In this document: positions 16,850 to 25,788 of the stretch, piece after piece
How positions within the stretch are numbered: position 1 is the first letter of the stretch
How the letters are laid out: every line of letters begins with the position of its first letter
DNA from: JAKALD01 sp963817785
GTDB taxonomy: Bacteria; Pseudomonadota; Gammaproteobacteria; Burkholderiales; SG8-39
Assembly: GCA_963817785.1 (NCBI GenBank)
Contig: CAWFPL010000002.1
Span: forward strand, 1,054,001 to 1,118,000
Reading direction: 5' to 3'
Length of the DNA: 64,000 nucleotides
Translations under genes and position numbers: made by a program
Notes under the pieces: generated by a model
What the model was told of the DNA's origin: nothing
The model's database searches: none
The model's input: only the letters and a program-made list of their open reading frames with translations

Positions 16850-18088
16850 ATGCAGACCAGCCTGGCCGATTCGATTCGCGACACGCCCGCGGGGCGCGAG
16901 GCCGACGCGATCCTGCGCCGCTGCGTGCATTGCGGCTTCTGCAGCGCCACCTGCCCGACCTATCAGCTGCTGGGCGACGAGCTGGACGCGCCGCGCGGGC
17001 GCATCTATCTCATCAAGCAGGCGCTCGAGGGCGGCGCGGTCACCGACAAGACGCGCCTGCACCTGGACCGCTGCCTCACCTGCCGCGCCTGCGAGACCAC
17101 CTGCCCGTCCGGCGTGCAGTACGGGCGGCTCGCGGACATCGGCAGGCAGTTCGTCGAGCAGCGCACCAAGCGCCACCTGCCGGACCGGGCGCTGCGCGCC
17201 GCGCTGGCGCTGGTTCTGCCGCGGCGCGCGTTGTTCGGCGCGCTGCTCGCGCTCGGCCGTCTGGTGCGCCCGCTGCTGCCGCCCGGGCTGAAGGAGAAAG
17301 TGCCCGCGCGCGCGGCCGCGGCCGGCGCCTGGCCCGCGCCGCGCCACCCGCGCCGCATGCTGGCGCTGGCCGGCTGCGTGCAGCCGTCGCTCGCGCCGTC
17401 GATCAATGCCGCGGCCGCGCGCGTGCTCGATCGCATCGGCATCTCGCTCCTCGAGGCGCCGGCGGCCGGATGTTGCGGCGCGCTGCGCTTTCACCTGAAC
17501 CAGCAGGAGGCCGGCCGCGACGACATGCGTGCCTTGATCGACGCCTGGTGGCCGCTGGTGGCGCGCGGCGAGATCGAGGCGATCGTCATGACCGCGAGCG
17601 GCTGCGGCGTGATGGTCAGGGAGTACGCGCACCACCTCGCCGACGACCCGGCGTACCGCGACAAGGCCGCGCGCGTCGCCGCGCTCACCAGGGACCTCGC
17701 CGAGGTGGTGGCCGCCGAGGCGCCAGCGCTCGAGCGCGCGCTCGGCGCCGGCGTCGCGCGCGGCACGGTCGCGTTTCACGCGCCGTGCACCTTGCAGCAC
17801 GGGCAGCAGATCCGCGGCGTGGTCGAGGGGCTGCTCGCGGGCGCCGGCTTCGAGCTCACGCCGGTCGCCGAGTCGCACCTGTGCTGCGGCTCGGCCGGCA
17901 CCTATTCCGTCCTGCAGCCCGCGCTGTCGCGCCAGCTGCGCGAGCGCAAGCTGGCAGCCCTGCAAAGCGGGCTTCCGCAGTCCATCGCCACGGCCAACAT
18001 CGGCTGCCTGGTCCACCTCCAGGCGGGCACCGAGACGCCGGTACGCCACTGGATCGGGCTGCTCGACCAGGCACTGGGGCTGCGCTAG
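16850..18088 (+). CDS. glcF: Glycolate oxidase, iron-sulfur subunit GlcF
   Basis: 412 residues. Two [4Fe-4S] motifs are near the N-terminus: CVHCGFCSATCP at about residue 25 and CLTCRACETTCP at about 75. Two CCG domains follow, with C-x(n)-CCG clusters at AAGCCGALRFH and HLCCGSAGTYS. The subunit moves electrons from the GlcD/GlcE flavins to the membrane quinone. Ordering and spacing complete glcDEF. Length equals the E. coli protein (407) within a few residues. Confidence 0.96.
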   Translation: MQTSLADSIRDTPAGREADAILRRCVHCGFCSATCPTYQLLGDELDAPRGRIYLIKQALEGGAVTDKTRLHLDRCLTCRACETTCPSGVQYGRLADIGRQFVEQRTKRHLPDRALRAALALVLPRRALFGALLALGRLVRPLLPPGLKEKVPARAAAAGAWPAPRHPRRMLALAGCVQPSLAPSINAAAARVLDRIGISLLEAPAAGCCGALRFHLNQQEAGRDDMRALIDAWWPLVARGEIEAIVMTASGCGVMVREYAHHLADDPAYRDKAARVAALTRDLAEVVAAEAPALERALGAGVARGTVAFHAPCTLQHGQQIRGVVEGLLAGAGFELTPVAESHLCCGSAGTYSVLQPALSRQLRERKLAALQSGLPQSIATANIGCLVHLQAGTETPVRHWIGLLDQALGLR

Positions 18089-18133
18089 GATGGTGCCGCG
18101 CGAACGCACCCGTCCTGCCGCGCGCACAGCGCC

Positions 18134-20239
18134 ATGAATGCCCCAGCGACCTCGAAGCAGCTCAGGTCTTCCGACCCCCGGGTCAAGGTGGTACGCGCGG
18201 CCTGCCCGCACGATTGCCCGGACACCTGCGCGATGCTGGTCACCGTGAAGGACGGGATCGCAGTCAAGGTCCGGGGCGATCCGAGGATGCCGTTCACCGA
18301 CGGCACCCTGTGCACCAAGGTCGCGCACTATCTGGAGCGCACTTACGCGCCCGACCGGGTGCTGCATCCGCTGCGCCGCGTGGGCCCCAAGGGTGCCGGC
18401 GAGTTTCGCCGCATCTCGTGGGACGAGGCGCTCGACGAGATCGCCGCGCGCCTCGAGGCGCTGGCCGCCTCGCCCGAGGGCGCGGAGACGATCCTGCCGT
18501 GCAGCTATGCCGGCACCATGGGCATGGTGCAGTACAGCTCGATGGACCGGCGCTTCTTCCACCGCCTCGGCGCGTCGCGGCTCGAGCGTACGCTATGCTC
18601 GAGCGCGGGCAAGGTCGGCATCAAGGCGACGCTCGGCGGCTCGGTCGGCATGGATCCCGAGCGCTTCGCCGAGGCGAAGCTGATCCTGCTGTGGGGCGCT
18701 AACCCGATCGTGTCCAACCTGCACCTGTGGTCGCGCGTACAGGAAGCCAAGCGCCGCGGCGCCAAGGTGATCGCGATCGACCCCTATCGCAGCCTGTCGG
18801 CGCAAAAGTGCGGCCAGCACATTGCGCTCATGCCGGGCACCGACGGCGCGCTTGCGCTGGGCATGATGCACGTGCTCGTCGCCGAGGGCCTGATCGACCG
18901 TGACTACGTCGAGCGCTACACGATCGGCTTCGAGCAGCTCGCCGAGCGCGTGCGGCGCTATACCCCGGAATGGGCGGCCAGGACCTGCGGTCTGCGCGTC
19001 GAGGAAGTGGTCGCGCTGGCGCGCGAGTACGGCCGCGTCAAGCCCGCGGCGATTCGCCTCAACTACGGCATGCAGCGTCACGCCGGCGGCGGCATCGCGG
19101 CGCGCACCATCGCCTGCCTGCCGGCGCTGGTGGGCGCGTGGCGCCAGCCCGCGGGCGGCATCGTGCTCACCACCTCCGACTTCTACGGCTTCGACCACGC
19201 TGCGCTCGAGCGGCCCGACCTCCTCGGCGCTCGCCGGCCACGCACCATCAACCATGCGGCGCTGGGCGACGCGCTGACCAGCGCGCAGCCGCCCGTGCGC
19301 GCGACGATCGTCTACAACAACAATCCGGTAGCGGTGTGCCCGGACTCGAGCAAGGTGATCGCGGGCTTCGCGCGCGACGATCTGTTCTGCGTGGTGATGG
19401 ACTCGTTCCTCACCGACACCGCGGACTACGCCGACATCGTTCTGCCGGCGACGACGCAGCTCGAGCACTACGACATGCACAAGTCCTACGGCCACCTGTA
19501 CGCGCTCGCCAACAATCCCGCCATCGCTCCGCTGGGCGAGTCGCTGCCCAACTCCGAGGTGTTCCGCCGCCTGGCGGCGCGCATGGGATTCGACGAGCCG
19601 TGCTTTGGCGACAGCGACGAGCAGATCTGCGCGCAGGCGCTGCGCTCCGCGAGCCCGCGCATGCGGGGCATGGACTGGGGCGCGCTCAAGGGAAGCGGCT
19701 GGCAGCGGCTGCAGGTGCCGGAGCGCTTCGCGCCGTTCGCCGAGGGCGGCTTCCCCACCGCGTCCGGCAGGTGCGAGTTCCACAGCGCGTGGCTGGAGAA
19801 GCAGGGCGTCGACCCGCTGCCGTTCTTCAACCCGCCGGCCGAGTCGCCGCTGAGCGACGCGGCGCTGGCGCGCAGGTACCCGCTCGCGATGATCTCGCCC
19901 CCGGCGCGTCACTTCCTGAACTCGACCTTCGCCAATCTGAAGCGCTTCCGCGACTTCGAGCGGGAGCCGCGACTCGAGCTGCACTCGTCGGACGCGGCGC
20001 CGCGCGGCATCGCCGAAGGAGACCGGGTGCGAGTGTTCAACGACCGCGGCAGCCTGCTGCTGCGCGCGCGCGTGAACGACAAGCCGCGCCCCGGCGTGGT
20101 GGTGGTGCCTTCGGTGTGGTGGAAGAAATACGCGGCCGACCGCGGCAACGCGAACAATCTCACCGCGCAACGCGTCACCGACCTCGGCGGCGGGGCGACG
20201 TTTTACGACTGCCTGGTCGAGGTCGAGCGCGCCGGTTGA
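18134..20239 (+). CDS. Molybdopterin-dependent oxidoreductase (DMSO reductase superfamily)
   Basis: 701 residues. The N-terminus carries a [4Fe-4S] motif, CPHDCPDTC with the fourth cysteine in GTLCTKV, then the bis-MGD binding modules: WGANPIVSNLHLWSRVQEAK, IDPYRS, LMPGTDGALALGMMH, and a C-terminal dinucleotide domain ending RVTDLGGGATFYDCLVEV. No twin-arginine signal is present, so it is cytoplasmic. A full frame exists with no internal TGA, so no selenocysteine. Candidates within the family are formate-dehydrogenase-like or uncharacterised anaerobic-type oxidoreductases; the substrate cannot be read from sequence. It follows glcF by 45 bases and precedes the deacetylase-like gene by 40. Confidence 0.9.
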   Translation: MNAPATSKQLRSSDPRVKVVRAACPHDCPDTCAMLVTVKDGIAVKVRGDPRMPFTDGTLCTKVAHYLERTYAPDRVLHPLRRVGPKGAGEFRRISWDEALDEIAARLEALAASPEGAETILPCSYAGTMGMVQYSSMDRRFFHRLGASRLERTLCSSAGKVGIKATLGGSVGMDPERFAEAKLILLWGANPIVSNLHLWSRVQEAKRRGAKVIAIDPYRSLSAQKCGQHIALMPGTDGALALGMMHVLVAEGLIDRDYVERYTIGFEQLAERVRRYTPEWAARTCGLRVEEVVALAREYGRVKPAAIRLNYGMQRHAGGGIAARTIACLPALVGAWRQPAGGIVLTTSDFYGFDHAALERPDLLGARRPRTINHAALGDALTSAQPPVRATIVYNNNPVAVCPDSSKVIAGFARDDLFCVVMDSFLTDTADYADIVLPATTQLEHYDMHKSYGHLYALANNPAIAPLGESLPNSEVFRRLAARMGFDEPCFGDSDEQICAQALRSASPRMRGMDWGALKGSGWQRLQVPERFAPFAEGGFPTASGRCEFHSAWLEKQGVDPLPFFNPPAESPLSDAALARRYPLAMISPPARHFLNSTFANLKRFRDFEREPRLELHSSDAAPRGIAEGDRVRVFNDRGSLLLRARVNDKPRPGVVVVPSVWWKKYAADRGNANNLTAQRVTDLGGGATFYDCLVEVERAG

Positions 20240-20279
20240 GCGCCGGAGCGGCGGGGGCGGACACGGGAACGGCAAGCAC

Positions 20280-21233
20280 GTGAGCGCGACCACGCACGTG
20301 TTCCTCAGCGAGCAGCTGGGCGGCTACGGATTCCCGCAGGGCCATCCCCTGTCGGTCGACCGGCAGGGCGCGTTCTGGCGCGCGGCGTGCGCGCTCGGCC
20401 TGGACGCGCAGGTGGTGGTCGCCGGCTCGGCCGCGGCGCGGCGCGACGTGATCGAACGTTTCCACCAGCCCGAGTACGTCGATCGCGTGATCGCCGCTTC
20501 GCGCACGGGCGAGGGCTACCTCGATTACGGCGACACGCCGGCCTTCGCCGGCTGCTTCGAGGTGGCGGCGCACCTCGTCGGCGCGGCCCTGGAGGGCGCC
20601 CGCCGCGTGATGCAGGGCGAGGCGCGCCGCACGTTCCAGCCGATCGGCGGCCTGCACCATGCGCGCCGCGGCGCGGCCGCCGGCTTTTGCGTGTTCAACG
20701 ACCTGGGCGTGCTGGTCGAGACGCTGCGGCGCGATTACGGCGTGCGGCGCGTCGCCTACGTCGACATCGACGTGCATCACGGCGACGGCGTGTTCTACGA
20801 GTTCGAGGACGATCCCGAGCTGATCGTCGCCGACATCCACGAAGACCCGAATTTTCTCTATCCGGGAACCGGCTTCGCCTACGAAGGAGGGCGGGGCGAG
20901 GCGCTGGGCACGAAACTCAACCTCCCGCTGCGCCCCGGCGCCGGCGACGCGGAGTTCTTCCGCGCCTGGGCGGAGGCGGAAGCCTTCGTCGAGCGCTTCG
21001 CACCGGAATTCGTCGTCCTGCAGTGCGGCGCGGATGCGCTCGAGGGCGATCCGCTCGCCGACCTGCGCCTGACGCCGGCGGCGCACGCCCACGCGGCGCG
21101 GCGTCTGGTGGCGCTCGCGGAGCGGCACGCGCAGGGCCGGCTGATGGCATTCGGCGGCGGCGGCTACAGCCTGGAAAACCTGAGCACGGCATGGTGCGCA
21201 GTGCTCCAGGCCCTGGTGCGGGACGAGGGGTGA
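20280..21233 (+). CDS. Histone-deacetylase-like amidohydrolase (AcuC/HDAC superfamily)
   Basis: 317 residues starting at GTG 20280; no ATG lies in a better place. The arginase/deacetylase fold is clear: PIGGLHHARRGAAAGFCVFND supplies the His-His pair and the FCVFND loop, YVDIDVHHGDG near residue 160 gives the zinc-binding Asp and His, CGADALEGDPL the third zinc Asp, and FGGGGYS the transition-state loop. Bacterial members remove acetyl groups from small molecules (polyamines, acetoin-pathway enzymes) or proteins. It is not possible to tell which. Its tight co-orientation with the molybdoenzyme suggests a shared transcript. Confidence 0.9.
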   Translation: MSATTHVFLSEQLGGYGFPQGHPLSVDRQGAFWRAACALGLDAQVVVAGSAAARRDVIERFHQPEYVDRVIAASRTGEGYLDYGDTPAFAGCFEVAAHLVGAALEGARRVMQGEARRTFQPIGGLHHARRGAAAGFCVFNDLGVLVETLRRDYGVRRVAYVDIDVHHGDGVFYEFEDDPELIVADIHEDPNFLYPGTGFAYEGGRGEALGTKLNLPLRPGAGDAEFFRAWAEAEAFVERFAPEFVVLQCGADALEGDPLADLRLTPAAHAHAARRLVALAERHAQGRLMAFGGGGYSLENLSTAWCAVLQALVRDEG

Positions 21234-21256
21234 CGCGAAGTGGATCGGATGAGCGC

Positions 21257-23926
21257 ATGAGCAGCGCGGCGGCGGCCGCGGCGCCCGCGGAGGAGGACGG
21301 CGAGCGGCTGCACGCGGCGCGCGTTGCGGTGCTGTTCGACGTCGCCAAGCCGGCGCACTTCGCGACTCTCGCCAACGCGGCCATCCTGGTGGCTGCGCTG
21401 TGGGGGCCGCTCACCGCCCGCGTCCTGCTCAGCTGGTTCGCGACGGTGGTCGCGGTGACGTTGGGGCGCATGGCCCTGCAACGCGGCTTCCCGCGCGGCG
21501 CGGCCGGTGCGGCCGACCCGCACAGCTGGGAAATGCGTTTCGCGCTCGGCGCGCTCGCCGCCGGCGCTCTCTGGTCGTTCGCGGTCGTGGTGCTGTTTCC
21601 CCCGGGCGCGCCGCTGCTGCAAATGGCGGTCATCTTCGTGCTCGGCGGCATGCTGATCGGGGCGGCCGGCGTGTATGCGCCGAGCCCCGCGGCATTCTTC
21701 AGCTTCTGCACCCTGCCTTTCCTGGCCGCCGCGACGCAACTGCTGCTGCAGCCGGGGAGCACCTACAAGCTGCTCGCGCTGATGGTGCTGGTTTTCGGCG
21801 TCGTGCTGGTCTCGGTGTACCGCGGCATCTACCGCAGCATCGTCGACACGCTGCGCATGCAGCTCGAGAACCAGGACCTGCTGGCACGCGTGGCGCGCAG
21901 CGAGTCCCGATTGCGCGACGCCATCGAGAGCTTTCCCGAGGCGCTCGCCGTGTGGGACGACAACGAGCGGCTGGCGCTGTGCAACGAGGCCTACGCGCGC
22001 GCCTACGGCGCCGGGCGCAGCGCCGAGGACCTGGTCGGCACGCCCTACGGCACGATCGCCGAGAACGCGTACCGGGTCGAGGCGGGCGCAGCGGAGCGGC
22101 AGGTGCCGCGCGAGGCGTGGCTCGCCGAGCACGCGCGCCTGCACCGCGACCTCCGCGGGGTGGTGCGCGAGTTCCAGCTGCGCGACGGCCGCTGGATGCG
22201 CGGCAAGACGGTGCGGGCGCGCCTGGGCGGAGCCGTCGGCGTGCTCACGGACGTGTCCGACCTCAAGCGCGCGCAGCAGGACTACGAGGCCGTGCTCGCC
22301 GAGGAGAGCCTGGTGCTCGACGTGCTGCCGGTGGGCGTCGCCTTCGTCCGCGACCGCGTCATCGAGCGCTGCAATCGGCGCCTCGAGCAGATGCTCGGCT
22401 ACGAGCCCGGCGAACTGGCCGGAAGATCGACGCGCATGCTGTACCACTCGGAGGCCGCGTGGCGGGCCGTGGGGCGGGACGTGTACGCGCATCTGGGTGA
22501 AGGCGGAATCGTCGAACGCGATGCGCGCCTGGTCAGGAAGGACGGCTCGCGATTGTGGTGCCGTGCGCTCGGACGGGTCATTCGCCCCGATGCGCCGCAG
22601 GAAGCCGCAATCTTCGCGTTCGCCGACGCCGACGCGCGCGTCGCCGCCGAGCGCGCCTTGCGTGCCAGCGAGGCGATGTACCGCAACCTGGTCGAGACCT
22701 CGAACGACCTGGTGTGGTCGGTGGACGCGGCCGGCAACTGGACCTACCTCAACCCGGCAAGCGTGCGGCGCATTTACGGCTGCGAGGCGAGCGAATTGCT
22801 CGGCGCGCCGTTCGCGGACATGCTGGCGCCCGAGGTCCGCGAGCGCGACCATGCCGTCTTCCGTCGCCTGCTGGACGGCGAGGCGGTGTTCAACCACGAG
22901 ACGCGCCACCTGCGGCGTGACGGCACCAGGGTCGACCTGTCGTTCAACGCCATTCCGCTGCGCGACGCGCAGGGCGCCATCGTCGGCACCACCGGCACCG
23001 CGCGCGACATCAGCGAGGAGAAGGCCGCAGCCGCGACGCTGCACGAGAGCGTGGAGAAGCTGCGCCTTGCGGTCGACGTGGCCGACCTGTACTACTGGGA
23101 GTGGGACGCCGCCCGCGACCGCATCCACTGGGGCCGCAATCCGGATACGCTGCTCGGCGTACAGGACGGCGACAGCCGCAAGTGGCAGGAGTACCGCGAG
23201 CTGATTCATCCCGAGGACCGCGAACGCTATCTCGCCGCCGGCGAGAGCGCGGTGCGGCGCGGCGAGCTGCTCGAGATCGAATACCGGGCGATCGGGCGCG
23301 AGGGCGGCGTGAAGTGGATTTCGGCGCGCGGCAAGCCGCTGTACAACGCCGCCGGCAACGTGTACCGCGTGATCGGCGTATCGCAGGACGTCACCGAGCG
23401 CAAGCGGCGCGAGGAGGAGGTGCGCTTTCTCGCCTACCACGACACCCTCACCGGGCTGCCCAACCGCCGCCTGCTCGACGACCGCCTCAGGCAGGCGGTG
23501 CACCTGGCGCAGCGGCGCGACACCAAGGTCGCGGTCATGGTGGTCGACCTCGACCGCTTCAAGGAGGTGAACGACGCGCTCGGGCACCGCGCCGGCGACG
23601 CGGTGCTGCGCGAAGTCGCCAACCGCCTCGCCGGCTGCGTGCGCAAGGCCGATACGCTGGCGCGCCACGGCGGCGACGAGTTCGTGGTCGTGATCCCCGA
23701 CTTGCAGCTCGAGGCCGACTGCGAGGTGGTTGCGGCCAAGATCCTCGAGGCGCTGCAGGCCGAGTTCCGTAGCAATGGCCGCGGCTTCAGCGTCGGCGCG
23801 AGCATCGGCATCTCGGTCTACCCGACGGATGCGGGCGACGGCGAGGCGCTGCTGCGCAACGCGGACGTCGCGATGTACCGCGCCAAGCAGCTCGGCCGCA
23901 ACCACTATCTGTTCTACGGGCGCTGA
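21257..23926 (+). CDS. Membrane-anchored multi-PAS diguanylate cyclase
   Basis: 889 residues. An N-terminal membrane region (about 30-195) has five or six hydrophobic helices. Then come four PAS-like segments (about 210-330, 345-460, 470-595, 600-715), the last with a PAC end VIGVSQDVTERKRREEE, and a C-terminal GGDEF domain. The catalytic motif RHGGDEF (near 805) and the product-inhibition I-site RKAD five residues before it are both intact, so it should make cyclic di-GMP and be feedback regulated. There is no EAL domain. ATG 21257 is the in-frame start 23 bases after the deacetylase gene. The membrane part resembles MASE-type sensor modules, but a specific type is not assigned. Confidence 0.9.
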   Translation: MSSAAAAAAPAEEDGERLHAARVAVLFDVAKPAHFATLANAAILVAALWGPLTARVLLSWFATVVAVTLGRMALQRGFPRGAAGAADPHSWEMRFALGALAAGALWSFAVVVLFPPGAPLLQMAVIFVLGGMLIGAAGVYAPSPAAFFSFCTLPFLAAATQLLLQPGSTYKLLALMVLVFGVVLVSVYRGIYRSIVDTLRMQLENQDLLARVARSESRLRDAIESFPEALAVWDDNERLALCNEAYARAYGAGRSAEDLVGTPYGTIAENAYRVEAGAAERQVPREAWLAEHARLHRDLRGVVREFQLRDGRWMRGKTVRARLGGAVGVLTDVSDLKRAQQDYEAVLAEESLVLDVLPVGVAFVRDRVIERCNRRLEQMLGYEPGELAGRSTRMLYHSEAAWRAVGRDVYAHLGEGGIVERDARLVRKDGSRLWCRALGRVIRPDAPQEAAIFAFADADARVAAERALRASEAMYRNLVETSNDLVWSVDAAGNWTYLNPASVRRIYGCEASELLGAPFADMLAPEVRERDHAVFRRLLDGEAVFNHETRHLRRDGTRVDLSFNAIPLRDAQGAIVGTTGTARDISEEKAAAATLHESVEKLRLAVDVADLYYWEWDAARDRIHWGRNPDTLLGVQDGDSRKWQEYRELIHPEDRERYLAAGESAVRRGELLEIEYRAIGREGGVKWISARGKPLYNAAGNVYRVIGVSQDVTERKRREEEVRFLAYHDTLTGLPNRRLLDDRLRQAVHLAQRRDTKVAVMVVDLDRFKEVNDALGHRAGDAVLREVANRLAGCVRKADTLARHGGDEFVVVIPDLQLEADCEVVAAKILEALQAEFRSNGRGFSVGASIGISVYPTDAGDGEALLRNADVAMYRAKQLGRNHYLFYGR

Positions 23927-23977
23927 CGCCGTCGCGGCCGTCGCGTCGCGCCGCGCTCTGCGGTACAGTCGGCGACC

Positions 23978-25786
23978 ATGGCGCTGTTTCAGGACCACCT
24001 GCCGGACCGTCCGGGCAGCCGCGACTGGGCGCAGTTTGCGCGCCTGGCGCGCTTTCTGGCGCCCTACAAGCTGCGCCTTGCGGGAGCTCTCATCGCTTTG
24101 CTGGTGGCGGCCGGCTGCGTACTCGCGCTCGGCCAGGGCCTGCGCTACGTGATCGACGCCGGGTTCGGCTCGGCGAGCGGCGCGATCCTCAACCAGGCGC
24201 TCGCCGCGGTGCTGGTGCTCGCGGTGGTTCTCGCCTGCGCGACCTACGCGCGCTTCTACCTGATGATGACCACCGGCGAGCGTGTGGTCGCCGACATCCG
24301 GCGGGCGGTGTTCGACCACGTGCTGCGCCTCGCGCCGAGCTACTTCGAAAGTACGCGCACCGGCGAGGTGATCTCGCGGCTCACCAACGACAGCGCGGTG
24401 CTGCAGGCGGTGATCGGCTACGGCTTCTCGATGGCGCTGCGCAACGCCCTGCTGCTCGCCGGCGCGCTCGCGCTGCTCGCCTGGACGAACTTCAAGCTCA
24501 CGCTGATCGTGCTCGCGCTCGGGCCGCTGGTGGTGGTGCCGGTGGTGCTGCTCGGGCGCCGGCTGCGGCGCGAGTCGCGCCTCAATCAGGACCGCATCGC
24601 CGACGTGACCGTGTCGATCGACGAGGCGCTGCACGAGGTGCGCACCGTGCAAGCCTACGTGCACGAGGAGCACACGCGGCGCGAGTTCGCCGAGCGGGTC
24701 GAGGCGGCCTACGCGGCGGGCGTGGCGCGCATCGGCGTCAAGGCGGGCCTGATCGCGCTGGTGATGCTCGTGATCTACGGCGGGGTCGGCCTGATCCTGT
24801 GGATCGGAGGCCGCGACGTCCTCGGCGGCCGGCTCAGCGCGGGCGACCTGTCCGCGTTCGTCTTCTACTGCGCAGTGGCCGCCGGGGCAGTGGCGGCGGT
24901 CTCCGAGGTGATGGGCGACCTGCAGCGCGCCGCCGGCGCCACCGAGCGGCTCATCGAGCTGCTCGCCACCGAGCCGACGATCGTCGCGCCGACGGCGGCG
25001 CTGCTGCCGGCGCGCGCGTTGCGCTCGATCGAGTTCGACGCCGTGGGCTTCGCCTATCCGGCGCGGCCCGGGCTGCGCGCTCTGGAGCGCTTCACGCTGC
25101 GCATCGCGGCCGGCGAGCGCGTGGCGCTGGTCGGGCCTTCGGGCGCCGGCAAGTCCACGGTGCTCGCGCTGCTGCTGCGCTTCTACGATCCGCAGACCGG
25201 CGCGATCCGCGTCGACGGGGTCGATTTGCGCGCCATGGACCCGCTGGCGCTGCGGCGCCTGGTCGCGGTGGTGCCGCAGGAGCCGGTGGTGTTCGCCGCG
25301 AGCGTGCTGGAGAACGTGCGCTACGGACGCCCCGAGGCGAGCCGGGCGGAGGTCGAGCGCGCCTGCGAGCAGGCGTTTGCGCTGGAGTTCATCGAGCGCC
25401 TGCCGCAGCGCTTTGATACGCCGCTCGGCGAGCGCGGCGTGACCCTGTCGGGCGGGCAGCGCCAGCGCGTCTCGATCGCGCGCGCGCTGCTCGCCGACCG
25501 CCCGATCCTGCTGCTCGACGAGGCCACCAGCTCGCTCGACGCGGCGAGCGAGCGCATGGTGCAGCAGGCGCTCGAGGCGCTGGAGCGCGGCCGCACCACG
25601 CTGGTGATCGCGCACCGCCTGGCGACCGTGCAGCACGCGGACCGCATCGTGGTGCTGGACCAGGGGCGAGTCGTGGCCGAAGGCAACCATGCCGAGCTGA
25701 TGCGCCAGGGCGGCCTGTACGCGAACCTCGCCGCGCTGCAGTTCCTGCACGGCGACGGCGCGCCGCCCGCGGCACGCGCCGCCTGA
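23978..25786 (+). CDS. ABC exporter, fused membrane and ATPase domains (MsbA/multidrug type)
   Basis: 602 residues. Residues 1-330 hold six membrane helices with coupling segments such as GEVISRLTNDSAVL and the EVRTVQAYVHEE motif of type IV exporters. The ATPase has Walker A GPSGAGKST near residue 387, Q-loop VPQEPVVF, signature LSGGQRQR, Walker B ILLLDEATSSLD and switch IAHRLAT. Homodimers of this kind export lipids or drugs; it belongs to the group often labelled lipid A/multidrug exporter but lacks anything that proves lipid A. Two bases separate it from the next gene. Confidence 0.92.
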   Translation: MALFQDHLPDRPGSRDWAQFARLARFLAPYKLRLAGALIALLVAAGCVLALGQGLRYVIDAGFGSASGAILNQALAAVLVLAVVLACATYARFYLMMTTGERVVADIRRAVFDHVLRLAPSYFESTRTGEVISRLTNDSAVLQAVIGYGFSMALRNALLLAGALALLAWTNFKLTLIVLALGPLVVVPVVLLGRRLRRESRLNQDRIADVTVSIDEALHEVRTVQAYVHEEHTRREFAERVEAAYAAGVARIGVKAGLIALVMLVIYGGVGLILWIGGRDVLGGRLSAGDLSAFVFYCAVAAGAVAAVSEVMGDLQRAAGATERLIELLATEPTIVAPTAALLPARALRSIEFDAVGFAYPARPGLRALERFTLRIAAGERVALVGPSGAGKSTVLALLLRFYDPQTGAIRVDGVDLRAMDPLALRRLVAVVPQEPVVFAASVLENVRYGRPEASRAEVERACEQAFALEFIERLPQRFDTPLGERGVTLSGGQRQRVSIARALLADRPILLLDEATSSLDAASERMVQQALEALERGRTTLVIAHRLATVQHADRIVVLDQGRVVAEGNHAELMRQGGLYANLAALQFLHGDGAPPAARAA

Positions 25787-25788
25787 GC

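Noticed and set aside
14879..18562. Very long minus-strand open frame opposite glcD, glcE and glcF
   Set aside because: High GC leaves the antisense frame without stops; the plus strand carries three well-supported proteins, and the antisense product is His/Arg/Ala rich with no domain.
21164..25750. Minus-strand open frame of about 1,500 codons opposite the GGDEF and ABC genes
   Set aside because: Same GC effect. All recognised motifs are on the plus strand.
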